Below are positions 53,397 to 64,000 of a stretch of 64,000 nucleotides of DNA, one piece after another (position 1 is the first letter of the stretch; every line of letters starts with the position of its first letter). The stretch spans positions 7,953,411-8,017,410 of the forward strand of contig CM055097.1 in the NCBI GenBank assembly GCA_029204225.1, given 5' to 3'. This DNA comes from Diphasiastrum complanatum (lineage: Eukaryota; Streptophyta; Lycopodiopsida; Lycopodiales; Lycopodiaceae). The notes beneath the pieces were generated by a model. It saw only the letters and a program-made list of their open reading frames with translations, searched no databases and was not told where the DNA came from. The position numbers were made by a program, and so were the translations under genes.

Positions 53397-53689
53397 TGAT
53401 ACATCTAACATTTTCAACTTTTGCAGAAGAAGGACCATAAGTTGGTTTCAAGAAGACGAGTTTCAAGAGAGATCGAGAATATTATTGATAGGATAAATCA
53501 CATGAATATTGATTTTGGATCATCATTGGCCCTAGATGATGCTCTTGTTGATGATGACTCCTTGCATGATATAATTAGTTCATCAATGCCCTGTGATTCA
53601 ATCCATGTCTCCAAATCTCTAGAACGTTCTTACCACCCAACCACACCTATCCTAGATATTGCACATGAGTCCTCCACGATACTCCACGT

Positions 53690-54199
53690 GGATTCCACAA
53701 ACTTGACCACCCCTTTAAAAAAGTGATTGCAAATGGATCTTCAAGATCAAATACAATGCCAGTGGAGCAATTGATCGAAGGAAGGCAAGACTGGTAGCAC
53801 GAGGATTCACTCAAATCCCCAACATTGACTACAGTGAGACTTTCAGTCTAGTAGTCAAGCATTCGTCGATCCGAACGCTCCTGTCTTATGCTGCAGCTGC
53901 CAACCTTGAAGTACATCAACTTGATGTACAGACAGCCTATCTGAATGGAGTTATACATGAAAACATCTACATGATCCAGCCCGACGGATACGTTTTGGAA
54001 GGTATGAAGAATCATGTCTGTAAACTCCACAAAACACTTTACGGCTTGAAACAGTCTGCCAGAGCTTGGTTTCAGAGGATCAACACATTCCTCATCAAAC
54101 AAGGATTCAAACCAAGCACTGCTGATTGCAACGTCTATTCCAAGTCAGTGTAGCAATCCTTCATTATCATCACCTTATATGTGGATGATACCTTCATTC
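53690..54199 (+). pseudogene. Copia RT, 3' half of the split element
   Basis: It resumes with CKWIFKIKYN, RRKARLVARGFTQ, IDYSETF, LDVQTAYLNGVIHENIYM and LHKTLYGLKQSARAWF, reaching LYVDDTFIL, the RT active site, at ~54180. An LTR starts there. A TAG near 54152 and a mutation of FSPVVK to FSLVVK are visible. The RT palm's last part and RNase H of this copy are missing. Confidence 0.88.
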
Positions 54200-54640
54200 T
54201 GTCTGACTTTTCTTGTTGCTCAATCTGGTAATCTATTCTAGCGAGTTATTATTAGTCTAGCCGTTGACGACTAATATTTAGTCTTGCCGTTCGCGAATCA
54301 TTCGTGACTAATTATCAGTCGAGCTCAGTCTAGCTCTTCGCGAATCATTCGCGACAAATAATTTGTCTAGCTGTTCGCGACAAATTATTCTTCTGGTGTT
54401 TTATTAATGTTTGGCTACATAATCAGAATGACCGTGATTTCTATCACTAACGTTCTGCTCATTTCTGATAGGCGTAGTCATGCTTAGGGAAAGAGTAATA
54501 TAGCTCATTTAGCTGCGCACAAACACTTTCTGTTCGAGTTCGTTTCTTGTTCGAGTTTCGAGTTCACTTCTTTTTGTGTTCGTTTTCTTTTAGAGCTATT
54601 TTTTCGTTTCTTACACACGACACACCCTCTTTCTCCAACA
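54200..54640 (+). mobile_element. Copia LTR (441 bp), second copy
   Basis: It starts TGTCTGAC and ends CTTTCTCCAACA. It matches the 5' LTR at 45179-45594 apart from small indels and substitutions, including an extra TTCGAGTTTCG-like segment near 54552. It is flanked by RT pieces of the same family on both sides and no matching target-site duplication is visible. Confidence 0.88.
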
Positions 54641-55375
54641 TCTTGAAGCAATCCTTGAGAGCCTGGTTTCATCGAATTAACAACTTTCTTATCAAACAAG
54701 AATTAGAACCAAGCTCTGCAGACTACAATATATACTTCAAAGCCATTCGACAATCACTTATCATCATCACGCTCACTTGGATGATACATTGTTGTTTAGC
54801 AACAACATCAAATTGGTAAAGGACTCCAAAAGGATGCTTTTTCAAGAATTCGAGATGACAGACTTAGGAAAAGCTCATTACTATCTCGAGATTAAGATCC
54901 ACATAGATAGAAACAAGAAGCTACTATACTCGAGAGATACATCTTCAATTTGCTTTCTAAATTTGATCTAATGAATTGCAAGCAAGCTTGTACATTCTCT
55001 CCCATGGATCTAGGTCTTAAACTATCTAAAGAGCAATGTCCTAAAAATAAAGAGGAGAAAGAAGAAATGAAGGAATATCCATATCAGTCAATTATCGAAT
55101 CTGTCATGTCAGCTCTTTAAGCCAATATATGAATAGTCTTGGAATGATCCACTCGAAGGCTCTAATAAGAGTCATTAGATACGTACAAGCTACTATCGAC
55201 CTCTATATCTACTACGGAGAGATTGATCCATCCGACATCCATATATTACATGGACATACAAATGTGAATTGGGCAAACAACATCCACACAAGAAAATCCA
55301 ATTATGGATTTGTCTTCTTGCTTAGTAATGGTCTGATATCTTGGAATAGTCGAAAAAAGACCTCCATCATGTGAA
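54641..55375 (+). pseudogene. Copia RT/RNase H fragment, second element
   Basis: It begins LKQSLRAWFHRINNFLIKQ, repeating a segment already present before the LTR (54035-54150), so it comes from another copy. It continues with FEMTDLGKAHYYLEIKI, RDTSSIC, then RNase H pieces such as HTNVNWANNIHTRKSNYGF and SNGLISWNSRKKTS. The catalytic YVDD is lost (TWMIHC in place of YVDD). It ends at 55375 before STEAEY, where a probable LTR begins. Confidence 0.85.
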
Positions 55376-55382
55376 AAACATG

Positions 55383-56010
55383 TTGGGGCAGTGGCTTGAT
55401 ACTTATTAGCCACATATCCGCTCCATGAGGACATGTAAGGTGACTAGGCAAATAGGTCACAACCATAAAACATTGCCACATGGCACACCAAGAGGTTTAG
55501 TGTCAACCTAGATGGATTGCATCATTAGGAGGTATCTTGGACATAGGGGATGGACCTAACTTTAGTAATAGCTGTATATATAGGACCATGCAGATTGATA
55601 ACCACATGCATGCAACACTAGCATGAGTATTGCACACATGTTCTGTGTGTGGATGTGCACATGCCATGGTTTGCATGGATCTAGCTATTATGGGAAAATG
55701 TCTCTCCACATGTAGTAGACGTGCATGGGAGGTTGGCATCATCAATGAGACTGTTTCCATGTGGATTCCATGCATGGATAGGTGGGGTTGTCTCTATACT
55801 CTATATAAACTCTCCATTGGTGTCTATGGGAATCATGGAGAGTCTCACGACCATATGCTTTGCACTGGGAGGCGTTTCTACTGATTGTATTTGTCTATCT
55901 CCCTGTTGCTTAGGGGCATAGGTCCGTAACGATCTAGGGTTTGGTTGGGGAAGGTTTGGTCTACTACAATCTCTACTATTCTTTGATACTTTAGCATGGT
56001 TTTGATTATT
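55383..56010 (+). mobile_element. Probable LTR interrupting RNase H
   Basis: It begins TGTTGGGGCAG immediately after the copia RNase H piece and holds a TATATAA box at 55803-55809 with a plausible transcribed R/U5 part after it. The CA end is not fixed. The call rests on these signals only. Confidence 0.4.
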
Positions 56011-57186
56011 GAGGGCATTTTATATAGTCCCATAACAAATGGCGTGAATGAGCACAAAATCAATATATATGAAAATTCCAATTTCACTTTAAAGAACGTG
56101 CATGCATACTTGAGTGACATTGGCTGAGTGTGAGGTTGGTGCTCCACCTATGAAAGGTCAAATCGACGGCCAATGCACACACGTGTGTGGTTGCATGAAC
56201 TTTGGTGACATCTGCCAAGGTAGGTGGTAGATTACCATCATGTGGGGTTTAAAATTTTCCTCATGCCAATAAGCTACATGTAATGCAAAGTGGGAAATGC
56301 AAACCAAGTCAAAAGACGATGTGCACCAGGGAAATGCCAAGTAAGAGAATGCAAACCGGGTCAAAGACTATGCACACGAAGGGGGCTTGACTTGGAATTA
56401 CAAAAGGGTCCAAATTCATAGTGCCTTTTAAGCACCATTGAATCTACACCCTCATTATGTACTAAGCATCTTTCATGAGGAGGTAGCTATTGGTGATAGC
56501 AGGTTGAGCTGTGGGAGCGATGAAACCTGTTACAATATAGTAGCCAGTAGTCGGATGAAGGATACCTGACGTAGCAGTTGCATATGGATGGTTAAGATTA
56601 AAGTTTTTTGTGAGGCCCTACTGTGGCGTGTAATTAAACTCCTCGCAATCAACCACAACATGCCACGTGCATATTTTTTGGGTTCACAATTGCTAAACAA
56701 TATAAAGCTAGACACATCCTTTTGGCTTTAGGAGGTCTTTAAATTTAAAGACGTTCCTTATAATATGAGCACACGAAGGCTTTTATTGCACCAAAAATTT
56801 CTATCCAAAAAGGAATGGGAGAGAGAGAGAGAGAGAGAAAAGGAAGGAAAGAGAGAGAATATGAGCAGTGATGGAGAAAACGAGTTTCTTGCCTTTTAAT
56901 TGGGCCACGTTTTTCCTAAAGTTTATTTGAAAGTCATTTGAAGTGCATTTGAAAATGACATGTGACTTTAGAAATTTCTAGAAAGAGAACATTCTACTTT
57001 AGAAATTCATAAAAAGAGAAGTTTTTAGAAAGAGATAGAGGCATAAATGGGCAAGAGAGAGAGAAGGAGAGGATTGCATAGGAGAGAGAGAGAGAAGCTG
57101 TTTTTTAATCTTTTAGGGTTTTTTTTAGGGTGTTTTAACCCTTTTTTTTTTTTAGTTTTTATTGAAAAAATAGCAATAATGTAAGT

Positions 57187-57188
<2 letters not shown>
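56011..57188. other. Spacer, no gene seen
   Basis: Contains short GA-rich runs (56820-56860 and 57060-57095) and poly-T stretches. No coding frame with a recognisable motif. Confidence 0.4.
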
Positions 57189-57230
<42 letters not shown>

Positions 57231-57240
57231 AGAGAGAGCG
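57189..57240. repeat. (GA)n microsatellite
   Basis: A GA run with GCGAG interruptions near its right end. Confidence 0.9.
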
Positions 57241-57647
57241 CTCTTTTCTTCTAATAAGTTGACAAAAACGCGAGCGATCTTTCTGCCTCTCTTCTTGGCA
57301 GTCAATACGACTGAAGCATTTGCATTATGCTTCACTAACTGAGCTTGTTCTGACAAAGAAGCAGATTCGTGCAACAAGTTTACAAAACGGTGAGAGTCAT
57401 GCCATTTGCTTAATGAAGATCAATCCAAGCTTTCCTGATGAATACTCTTGGTGTTCATGTTTCACTCTGCCATTGCATTAGTTCGCTACTTACTTAACGT
57501 CATATATGTTTTTTGCTTCTTGGTGATTTGAGTATGGTCGTCTTTGGTGCCATTGCTGTTTCGAGAAAATGGTATGGATTTTCAAATCCGTTAAAGAATT
57601 GGCTTCTTTTGAGAAAAACAGCTCGTCTGCGTTTCGCGCTCGAGTCT

Positions 57648-58050
57648 GCGAGGAGGACTTGTATGTCACACATGCGAGGAGGACTTGTATGTCACACATA
57701 CAGTGAAAAGCGTCATTTTATATATTACGAATGCATTCACAAATACAGTGAAAAGTGTCATCTTATATATTACGAACAGATTATTGCTGCGTATCTCTTT
57801 AGTAGGAAGAACTGCTTCCATGGTACGATAGTTTCATGGCTATATTTTTGCTGCCTAGTCTGTGATAGTGTGTCTGTTTATTACAAAGAAATGATTCCTG
57901 AATGGTCTCACGGTAATATTTTTGCCGCCTCTTCTGCGTGTTTCTGTATTTTGGAAGGCCTGCTTCCATGGATGGTTTCTTGGTGATATTATTGCTACTT
58001 GTTCTGTGATAGCGTGTCTCCTTACTAGCAAGAACTGCTTCCATGGATAG
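57648..58050. repeat. Nested small tandem duplications upstream of the second gene
   Basis: A perfect 26-bp tandem pair occupies 57648-57673 and 57674-57699. Directly after it is a 45-bp pair (57700-57744 and from 57745, sharing acagtgaaaag and ttatatattacgaa). From 57807 to about 58050 a diverged ~70-80-base repeat follows, with 'ctgcttccatgg', 'tgatatt.ttgc' and 'tgtgatag.gtgtct' recurring in three or four copies. All lie within 0.9 kb upstream of the gene at 58531. Confidence 0.85.
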
Positions 58051-58530
58051 CTGCATAATTCGTTTCTTGTGCTTGTCATCTAAATTCATAAATCATGTCT
58101 TGTACAACAATCCACATCGCGGATAGAATTCAAAATGACAAAATCCCACAATTACAACAGCTCGAAAAGACATTGCAACTTCTCATATACACTGTTGTGG
58201 ATCTAGTCATTAGATTCAGTCATTAGATTTTATTTTCGATGAAGTCCAATCACAATCCATATGAAATTATTGATAATTGCAAGCTCTACTTGCTATGGCA
58301 TAAATGGCGTTTGTAAGCAGTGCATTTGCCATTGTTAGTTCTTGCAAGTTCAGTTGTCATGTTGGAGTGCGGTGGATTGAATTTTCCCAAAAATTCTGTC
58401 TAATGATGCTTTTGTATTGGTTTCTAATTGTACTCAGAGCAACCATGTGGAATCAGCTTATGAGATGATATTGCCTTTGCTGCATTTCATTCACAAACCC
58501 TCTCGGAGGCATCGTCAAGTAGTTCTGGCC

Positions 58531-58876
58531 ATGACCATGACCACCGTGGCAGCAGCTGCCGTTCATTTTCCTTTGTCTGGTGCCGTTGTTCATACTCCCT
58601 CTTCACCAGTTGCCGTGCCAGTCCTACGCCAGTGTTCTAAGACTTGTAATTTGAGGATTTGTCATTACAGCCACTTTTCTCAGCAGCAAAAGCCCAGCTC
58701 AAGATCCAGAACAAAAGTTTATGCAGGGCATGAAAATGCCAACGGATTCTGTTATTCGTCGGCAGCAACGGTGTCTCAACAGAATGAGGTTTTGACGGCA
58801 GAGGGGTGTGTAATGCGAATCCACGATGCTTTATGTTTGCAGGAACTAAACATAAATGAGCAAATCACTTTTTCAG
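58531..58876 (+). CDS. Second gene, exon 1
   Basis: Codes for the putative transit peptide and the start of the mature protein (LCLQELNINEQITF). It ends TTT TCA G before GT; the split Gly codon is completed by GC at 59181. Confidence 0.6.
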
Positions 58877-60587
58877 GTCCCCGATTACTCTCGGTATCAC
58901 ACAAGTGCTCAAACTTCAAAAGTTTGTTTGTGACACAGTATTAGATGCCCCTACCAAAATTTTCAGTGTCTCTTATCTGTATCGAGAATCAAGTTTAGTT
59001 TGTGCTTTGAGAATTTGTTCTGTAGGTGGCCCTGTGAATGGTGCGAATTATGGCTTTGTGTTTAATGGCTTAAAAAATGTAACGGAGCATACTATATGTG
59101 ACATTTCCGTGTGTTCTTGGGGAAAAACTAGTCATACGAATGGATATTCCGGCACAATACTGGCAGTTTTGTTTGTGCAGGCAAACAGAAATTCATGGGA
59201 ATGGAAGGGCAGTGGACATTCAGTTGGTCCATTGATGGCAGATTCTATGAACGCTTTGATGGTACAGAGGTTTCATTCGAGTGGGGTTATGATGGGAAGA
59301 ATAATCCTTGGCAAGCAGATTTTTCTGGTGTAGTTACTACTTTTGAGCTGGATGATCTTGAGGTTAGTCTTGCAGCTGACTCATCCTTCATCGTTTGGAT
59401 CAAATAACTAAATTCCATCTTTTCCACCTCCGTCTTCCATGCAAAATTTTGACCTTTCCAGATTTCTATGGAAATTATGCATTGATGCATTGTCTAATCT
59501 CTTTAGTTTGTCTAAGTCGTCCTACAAGGCGCACAGTTATTTTTCATGTGACTTGTCTGAGATCACCTCCAATCTTCCCGTGTTTTTCATTTACTGCTAC
59601 TGTATCTGACAAAGTCCTCGACACCCAACAGATAAAAGGCTCATCTGGATCTGGATAGAAGTTAGTTTATTCCAAGCACTTAGGCAGGGTTCAGTCAGAG
59701 CAGTGTTTGTGGAAATTTGGAAGTTGATTCTTCTGTTGCAACAATATTTCTTTTGATAGAAATCAGTCTGCAACAGTACTCCATATGGCCTGATTCTCCT
59801 AGATAATAAGTCTTGCACTTTTTTCTTTCTTCTGTGAGGATGTGAGTTGGGCGAAGGCAAATTGTACAATTACACTTCTCTATGTATAATTTTTCTTTCT
59901 AATAAATTGCAGATGTGTTTATTGACATCATGGGTAAGGACTGGTTACTGGCTCACCAAGGAGGGTCAGAAAAGGCTGAACGTGCAGTTAAAAGTGAAGG
60001 AGGCCCAAACAACAGCCACCGAACTTCCTTTGGAGCTTGCCATACACCTAAAGAACTCTAAGGTTTGTGCACTGTTACAATTATTTCCATTAAAAAACAC
60101 TTGTTTAGAATGTAAGTTTTATATAGCATGTTCTGAGAACAGATTTATTCATAAGGACCTGATGAGTCGCTTTTGGCCTTCAAAATAATGATTATATTGT
60201 TGAAATGATATCTCAAATGAAGAAATGTATGACATGTATTACTTACTCCATGAGGGCAATTATTGGATCCATCTTAGTTGTAAGACACATAAAAAAGATT
60301 GACAAAGAAGATGGTGAAGAAATGGTCGTATCGAATGCATTTTTGCAACAGAACATGCCAATCTAGAATGCCATAAAGATCTTGTCTGGTTATCATAAGT
60401 CCTATTGTGTCTGGAGCCTAATTTTACTACATTATGTTGAGCTAGTTTTCAAAATTTTGTCAATGTACTTGCACAGGTGGTGGCAAATGTATTAATTGAT
60501 GAAAAGCACTGGCTGCCAATTTGTTTGACAACAGAAGTTCATGGAGGCAAAGACACATGGGAGTACGCAGAATGGCATTATCTTACG
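58531..60587 (+). CDS. 5' part of a multi-exon gene, conserved plant protein of unknown function (possible plastid targeting)
   Basis: Four exons join in compatible phases: 58531-58876 (ends in phase 1, donor after TTTTCAG), 59181-59362, 59913-60062 and 60477-60587, each with GT donor and AG acceptor; 263 codons so far. The N-terminus (from MTMTTVAAAAV, rich in Ala, Ser, Thr, Arg and lacking acids for ~60 residues) looks like a transit peptide. Exons 2-4 encode a beta-rich domain: GMEGQWTFSWSIDGRFYE, FEWGYDGKNNPWQADFSG, FELDDLE, then TSWVRTGYWL, then VLIDEKHWLPICL and WEYAEWHYLT. The pattern recalls lipoprotein-sorting-like domains that precede retropepsin-like proteases in some plant proteins, but this is recollection and is not established. 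The frame is open at each join. Downstream exons were not found before 64000, so the gene is incomplete in the window. Start could also be the ATG at 58537. Confidence 0.65.
59181..59362 (+). CDS. Second gene, exon 2
   Basis: Acceptor TTTGTGCAG; reads KQKFMGMEGQWTFSWS to FELDDLE; donor GTTAGT. 182 bases. Confidence 0.65.
59913..60062 (+). CDS. Second gene, exon 3
   Basis: Acceptor AATTGCAG; reads MCLLTSWVRTGYWLTKEG to LELAIHLKNSK; donor GTTTGT. 150 bases, phase 0. Confidence 0.65.
60477..60587 (+). CDS. Second gene, exon 4
   Basis: Acceptor TTGCACAG; reads VVANVLIDEKHWLPICL to WHYLT; donor GTTTGT. 111 bases, phase 0. Confidence 0.65.
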
Positions 60588-63500
60588 GTTTGTAAAAATG
60601 ATAAATCTATCATTAGCATGTCTATATGTAATCATTTCTCTCTTTTTGTCAAGTCTACTAAGTTTGCAAAATCAATACATATGTTTTTAGTATTTATGTA
60701 AGTTACTCTAAATTCTAGTTGCAATCTTTGCATCTGACCTGAGCAGTTATTTCTATCTAGATCCATTAGAGACTGGGCTAAAGGTCAAGCTGCTGCTCCC
60801 TCCAGGCTTTTCTCTCTAGCAATCGTTTAATGGAAAACCAACTAATTTTCTTTAACTGTCCCTTTTCCTCAAAAAGACATAATTCCCAATCTCAATATGT
60901 GAAATTCCAAAGCCAAACATCAGGAGTTGCCACAAAATATTTTGGTGCCAAGGAATAGTAACCTCCTCAAAAATGCATATATTGAAGAAAATGCCCAAAT
61001 ATATCTATGCAAAAGTAGGACCATAATATTACTAACTATAGATATTATTATGAACTTGAATCATAGATATTGGCATCACATGAAAAACCAAATCAACAGA
61101 TAGCATCAACAAAGCATTCTCCAACTAAGAAAATTAATTTGAAAGCATAGTTTTCGAAACATTTCCCACTCGGATATGTGTACCTCCTTGGGAAACGGGA
61201 AACAATAATTGAGAGACTGGATATGGAAACGCCATCACAAAAGCAAATTAGCATGGCAGTCACAATAGTTCATTGAAGAGAAGGGTGAATCGAGGGAGAA
61301 AGTGATTAACACCGCAAGGGAGAGAAGTTATGCTGATATGAAGTCAACAAGAATCCTAGAAATTGCTAACAAAGGTCAAAATTTTATGTCTATTGTTCAT
61401 GATGTGATGTCATATTTCTGATGTGTGGTCATAACTCATATGGTAGCCCCACTTTCAGAGTTTTGTTCTACCCTTGGTGCTTTGATTGCTCAGCCGACAA
61501 TGAAAACATAAGCATTTGTCACCTATTTGGGCATGCTCAACATGAGGAATATCACTAAAAAACGTAGATAGAGAAGATGAAAAAGGAGGACTAATAGTAG
61601 CAGGTCCAGAAGAAAAAGGATAGGCAGTCGACTAGAACGCACAGACTGTGAAGCTACCTTAAAGTACTTATGTTGCAATGGAAGCACAAACGTTGAGAGA
61701 GAGAATATAAATCATCACCCAATGTAGGCTCTATGCGAAATGCAGGCTATGCTGACTACTGCAAGGAAGAGGTCAAGTAATCTAAAAAAAAATGAGTGTG
61801 GAAAAAATCAGAAGGAATTGCCACTAAATGTGGTGGAGGCTGTGCGCAAAAGTGCTGGAAATCCTACCAAAGAGAGGGCAAAACTGCCACCAATCAGAAT
61901 GTGCAATAACCGCCAAGTGATGAAAATATAGAGCTGGAAATCTTGCCAAAGATAGTGTTGAACAGCCACAAATAGGTGTTGAAAAATTCAGCAAAAAATG
62001 GTCAAAAATAGACAAATTGCTGCCAATTGGCGCTAGAAAATTTGTAAAAGATAGGCCAAAATTTCTATCAAATGTACTGGAAAACTTACAAAAAATTTGC
62101 CAAAACTGCAGCCACCTAGGAGGCTAAGATTTGTTGGAAATGCTGCAAAAATAGCCGCTAGAATGCCACCAAATGTAATGGAGATCCGTTGGAACTTCCA
62201 TCAGTAATCTGCCAAATCTTTGCTTGTTTTTTGCCAAATCTGCCACCAAGTTTAGCAGAAATACTGCTACTAATTGTCTGCTAAAGCTGTCACCAAAGAT
62301 AGCAAAACATAGCCACCAAAAATTTCCAGCTAGAAAAGTGCTTTGATATCAAGCAATAGTAGGAGAAGTCTCCAGAATAACAGGCTACCAAATGAGGAGT
62401 CTTAGTGGCTAGTTCTAGTGATCAAAAGCTACCTCCTTTCAAATAATTGGAGGGAAATACAAATATTCAAATTTTAGGGCCCAAATTAGGAACCATGTGA
62501 AGTAAAGCCCTTCAAATACAAATAAACGTGTGTCCACTAATAGCACTATGAAATCAAAAGAATAGGATGGCGATCCAATTCTAGCTGGAGAGGTCCAACT
62601 TTTACATCTCTAGTTTGTGCAACTATACTTAGGGAGGCCAAGGCTTAACCAATAAGGCTATTGTCTTTTATAGTAAAGCCACTCGAGCATGGCCATGCCG
62701 GTAGCTCATTGCAAATAACAAGCTCATGTATACCACAAAGATTGAGTAGTTCCTTGAGATAGTTTGTGATGGCGTTGTTGGCATCCATAGAGTATCTCTC
62801 AATACTCAAGGCCTTTGGAGGTTTCTTCTCTAGCCAAAGAGGATTATTGCTTCCTTTGTAGAAAACTGCTTGGACATTTCTAGTCATTCATTGAAATCCT
62901 CCAACAAAATGAATGTCCCCATCTTCTTTGAATTTTACTATGTCAAGGCTGATCCCTCCAAATGAATCTTCAATATCCAAATTGATATTGTGATAGAAAA
63001 TAGACTTTCAAGGAGCGAAATAGCACACACTCAAAAAGAGTACCTTCACTTCTACCAGGAATTTCAACCAAATTCATTGGATTTTGGCAAGCGTAATCGG
63101 CCCCTCCAGAGAGTTGCAAATGAAAGAAGCCACTCCAAAGCCTCTACCCTTCAAATTAGAGCTGATTCAAATCATTTCAAATACCTTTGCTATCCCCTTT
63201 GATTGAGCTACTACTTCTCGACATGGTGAGGCATTCTGCAATAGCAACTTGTTCAAACACCAACTGGAGCGGATCTAATTGTAGTGGGATTTCTTTGTTG
63301 TCAAATTTGGTTGAGCTTTTTCTTTCCAACTTGACGAGACACTATTTAATTTCCATTTCTTCCATCTTTTTCAAGCTCTAAAGTACCTTCAACTATATCA
63401 CATTGTAGATTAAGGCATTGATGATTTTAAGCTTTGAGATCCTCATTGTCCTTCAAATGTGTACCCACTGTGGCTCTAAGTGATTCTGTTTCAACAAATA

Positions 63501-64000
63501 AATTGTTTTCTTAATCAAATTGGTCAATTTTGTCCATCATTGTTGCAAATTGTTGAGTTTGGTAAAACCTAATTAAGAATACAAATTTAGCAAGTTATTT
63601 TTTAGTTTTCAAAATTGTCCTCTAAATTTAGGCCTTTTTGGTCTTGCCTTGCAAAAAAGCATGTATTCAAGTGATCAATGGTAGCTTGTGAGTTACAGGA
63701 CGTCTTGAATTTGTGATGCGTTTGTTGAAGCCAAAAAAAGATAGTGAGTATATCATGCATGCTTTGATGTTGGGTGTTGGACATTAATACTCATAGTATA
63801 TAGGCAAGGCCGTTATGGGCTTGAGCTCTGTTATTCTTGTTTAAGCTATAATGAAAGATGCTTTCAAGATTGATAATTTTTCTTGGTAGTGATGTAATGC
63901 ATGTCTACGAGTTTCAAAGGTTGCTTTTCTAGAGATATTTGTATTTGTCAAGAATGAAAATTATGCAATAGAGCATTATTTGCAAGACTATTAACTTTGA
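60588..64000. other. Probable long intron / 3' spacer of the second gene
   Basis: No further exon was recognised. It contains a diverged phrase shared with 21080-21120 (around 61380) and, between about 61810 and 62330, a diffuse degenerate repeat built on 'gccaccaaatgt.ctggaaat.tgccaaa'. Open frames here are shadows without motifs. Confidence 0.4.
61810..62330. repeat. Degenerate minisatellite-like region
   Basis: The words GCCACCAA, TGCTGGAAA and TTGCCAAA recur every ~50-90 bases with much divergence. It is old; unit length is not fixed. Confidence 0.5.

Overview
This window is nuclear DNA of a land plant. The evidence is a complete plant-type folate gene (FolD) split into five exons with consensus GT-AG introns, plant Ty1/copia and Ty3/gypsy remnants with plant-style TGGTATCAGAGC primer-binding sites, hAT and possible CACTA-type DNA transposons, long (CT)n/(GA)n tracts and AT-rich spacers. 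The very long, repeat-filled introns suggest a large, TE-rich genome such as a gymnosperm or fern, but the sequence does not fix the lineage.

Layout: 1-1.9 kb holds a copia pol remnant fused to a gypsy-type 3' end and LTR. 2-6.8 kb is mostly unassigned spacer with a 32-bp minisatellite and two strong hairpins. 6.8-9.2 kb holds degraded copia and gypsy pieces. 11.0-15.8 kb is a six-copy tandem array with a unit near 0.8 kb. 16.4-33.2 kb (minus strand) is the intact FolD gene: five exons, 909 coding bases, 302 residues, with introns of 152, 5299, 10286 and 110 bp in transcript order. Intron 3 carries a tandem duplication of about 3 kb, each copy with a hAT-like MITE. Intron 2 carries a 280-bp pure (CT)n tract, a broken hAT transposase gene, a gypsy fragment and a LINE fragment. 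33.2-37.7 kb is the FolD upstream region with a three-copy repeat, a GC-rich hairpin island and a possible LTR/PBS. 37.7-40.5 kb is a gypsy element. 40.5-43.9 kb holds two minus-strand copia remnants. 45.2-54.6 kb is a copia element with LTRs, split by an insertion of about 5.4 kb. The insertion contains a candidate DNA transposon with palindromic ends and its own three-exon gene, plus a possible CACTA fragment. 54.6-56 kb has more copia RT/RNase H and a probable LTR. 58.5-60.6 kb is the 5' part of a second apparently functional multi-exon gene (plus strand, possible plastid transit peptide, function unknown); its 3' exons were not found.

FolD supplies one-carbon folate interconversion, and its exons are intact although the gene spans 16.8 kb of transposon-filled sequence. 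The other gene-like candidate is the three-exon gene inside the palindromic element, which appears to belong to that element. No tRNA, rRNA or CRISPR feature was recognised. All retroelement reading frames seen are broken by stops, frameshifts or deletions.
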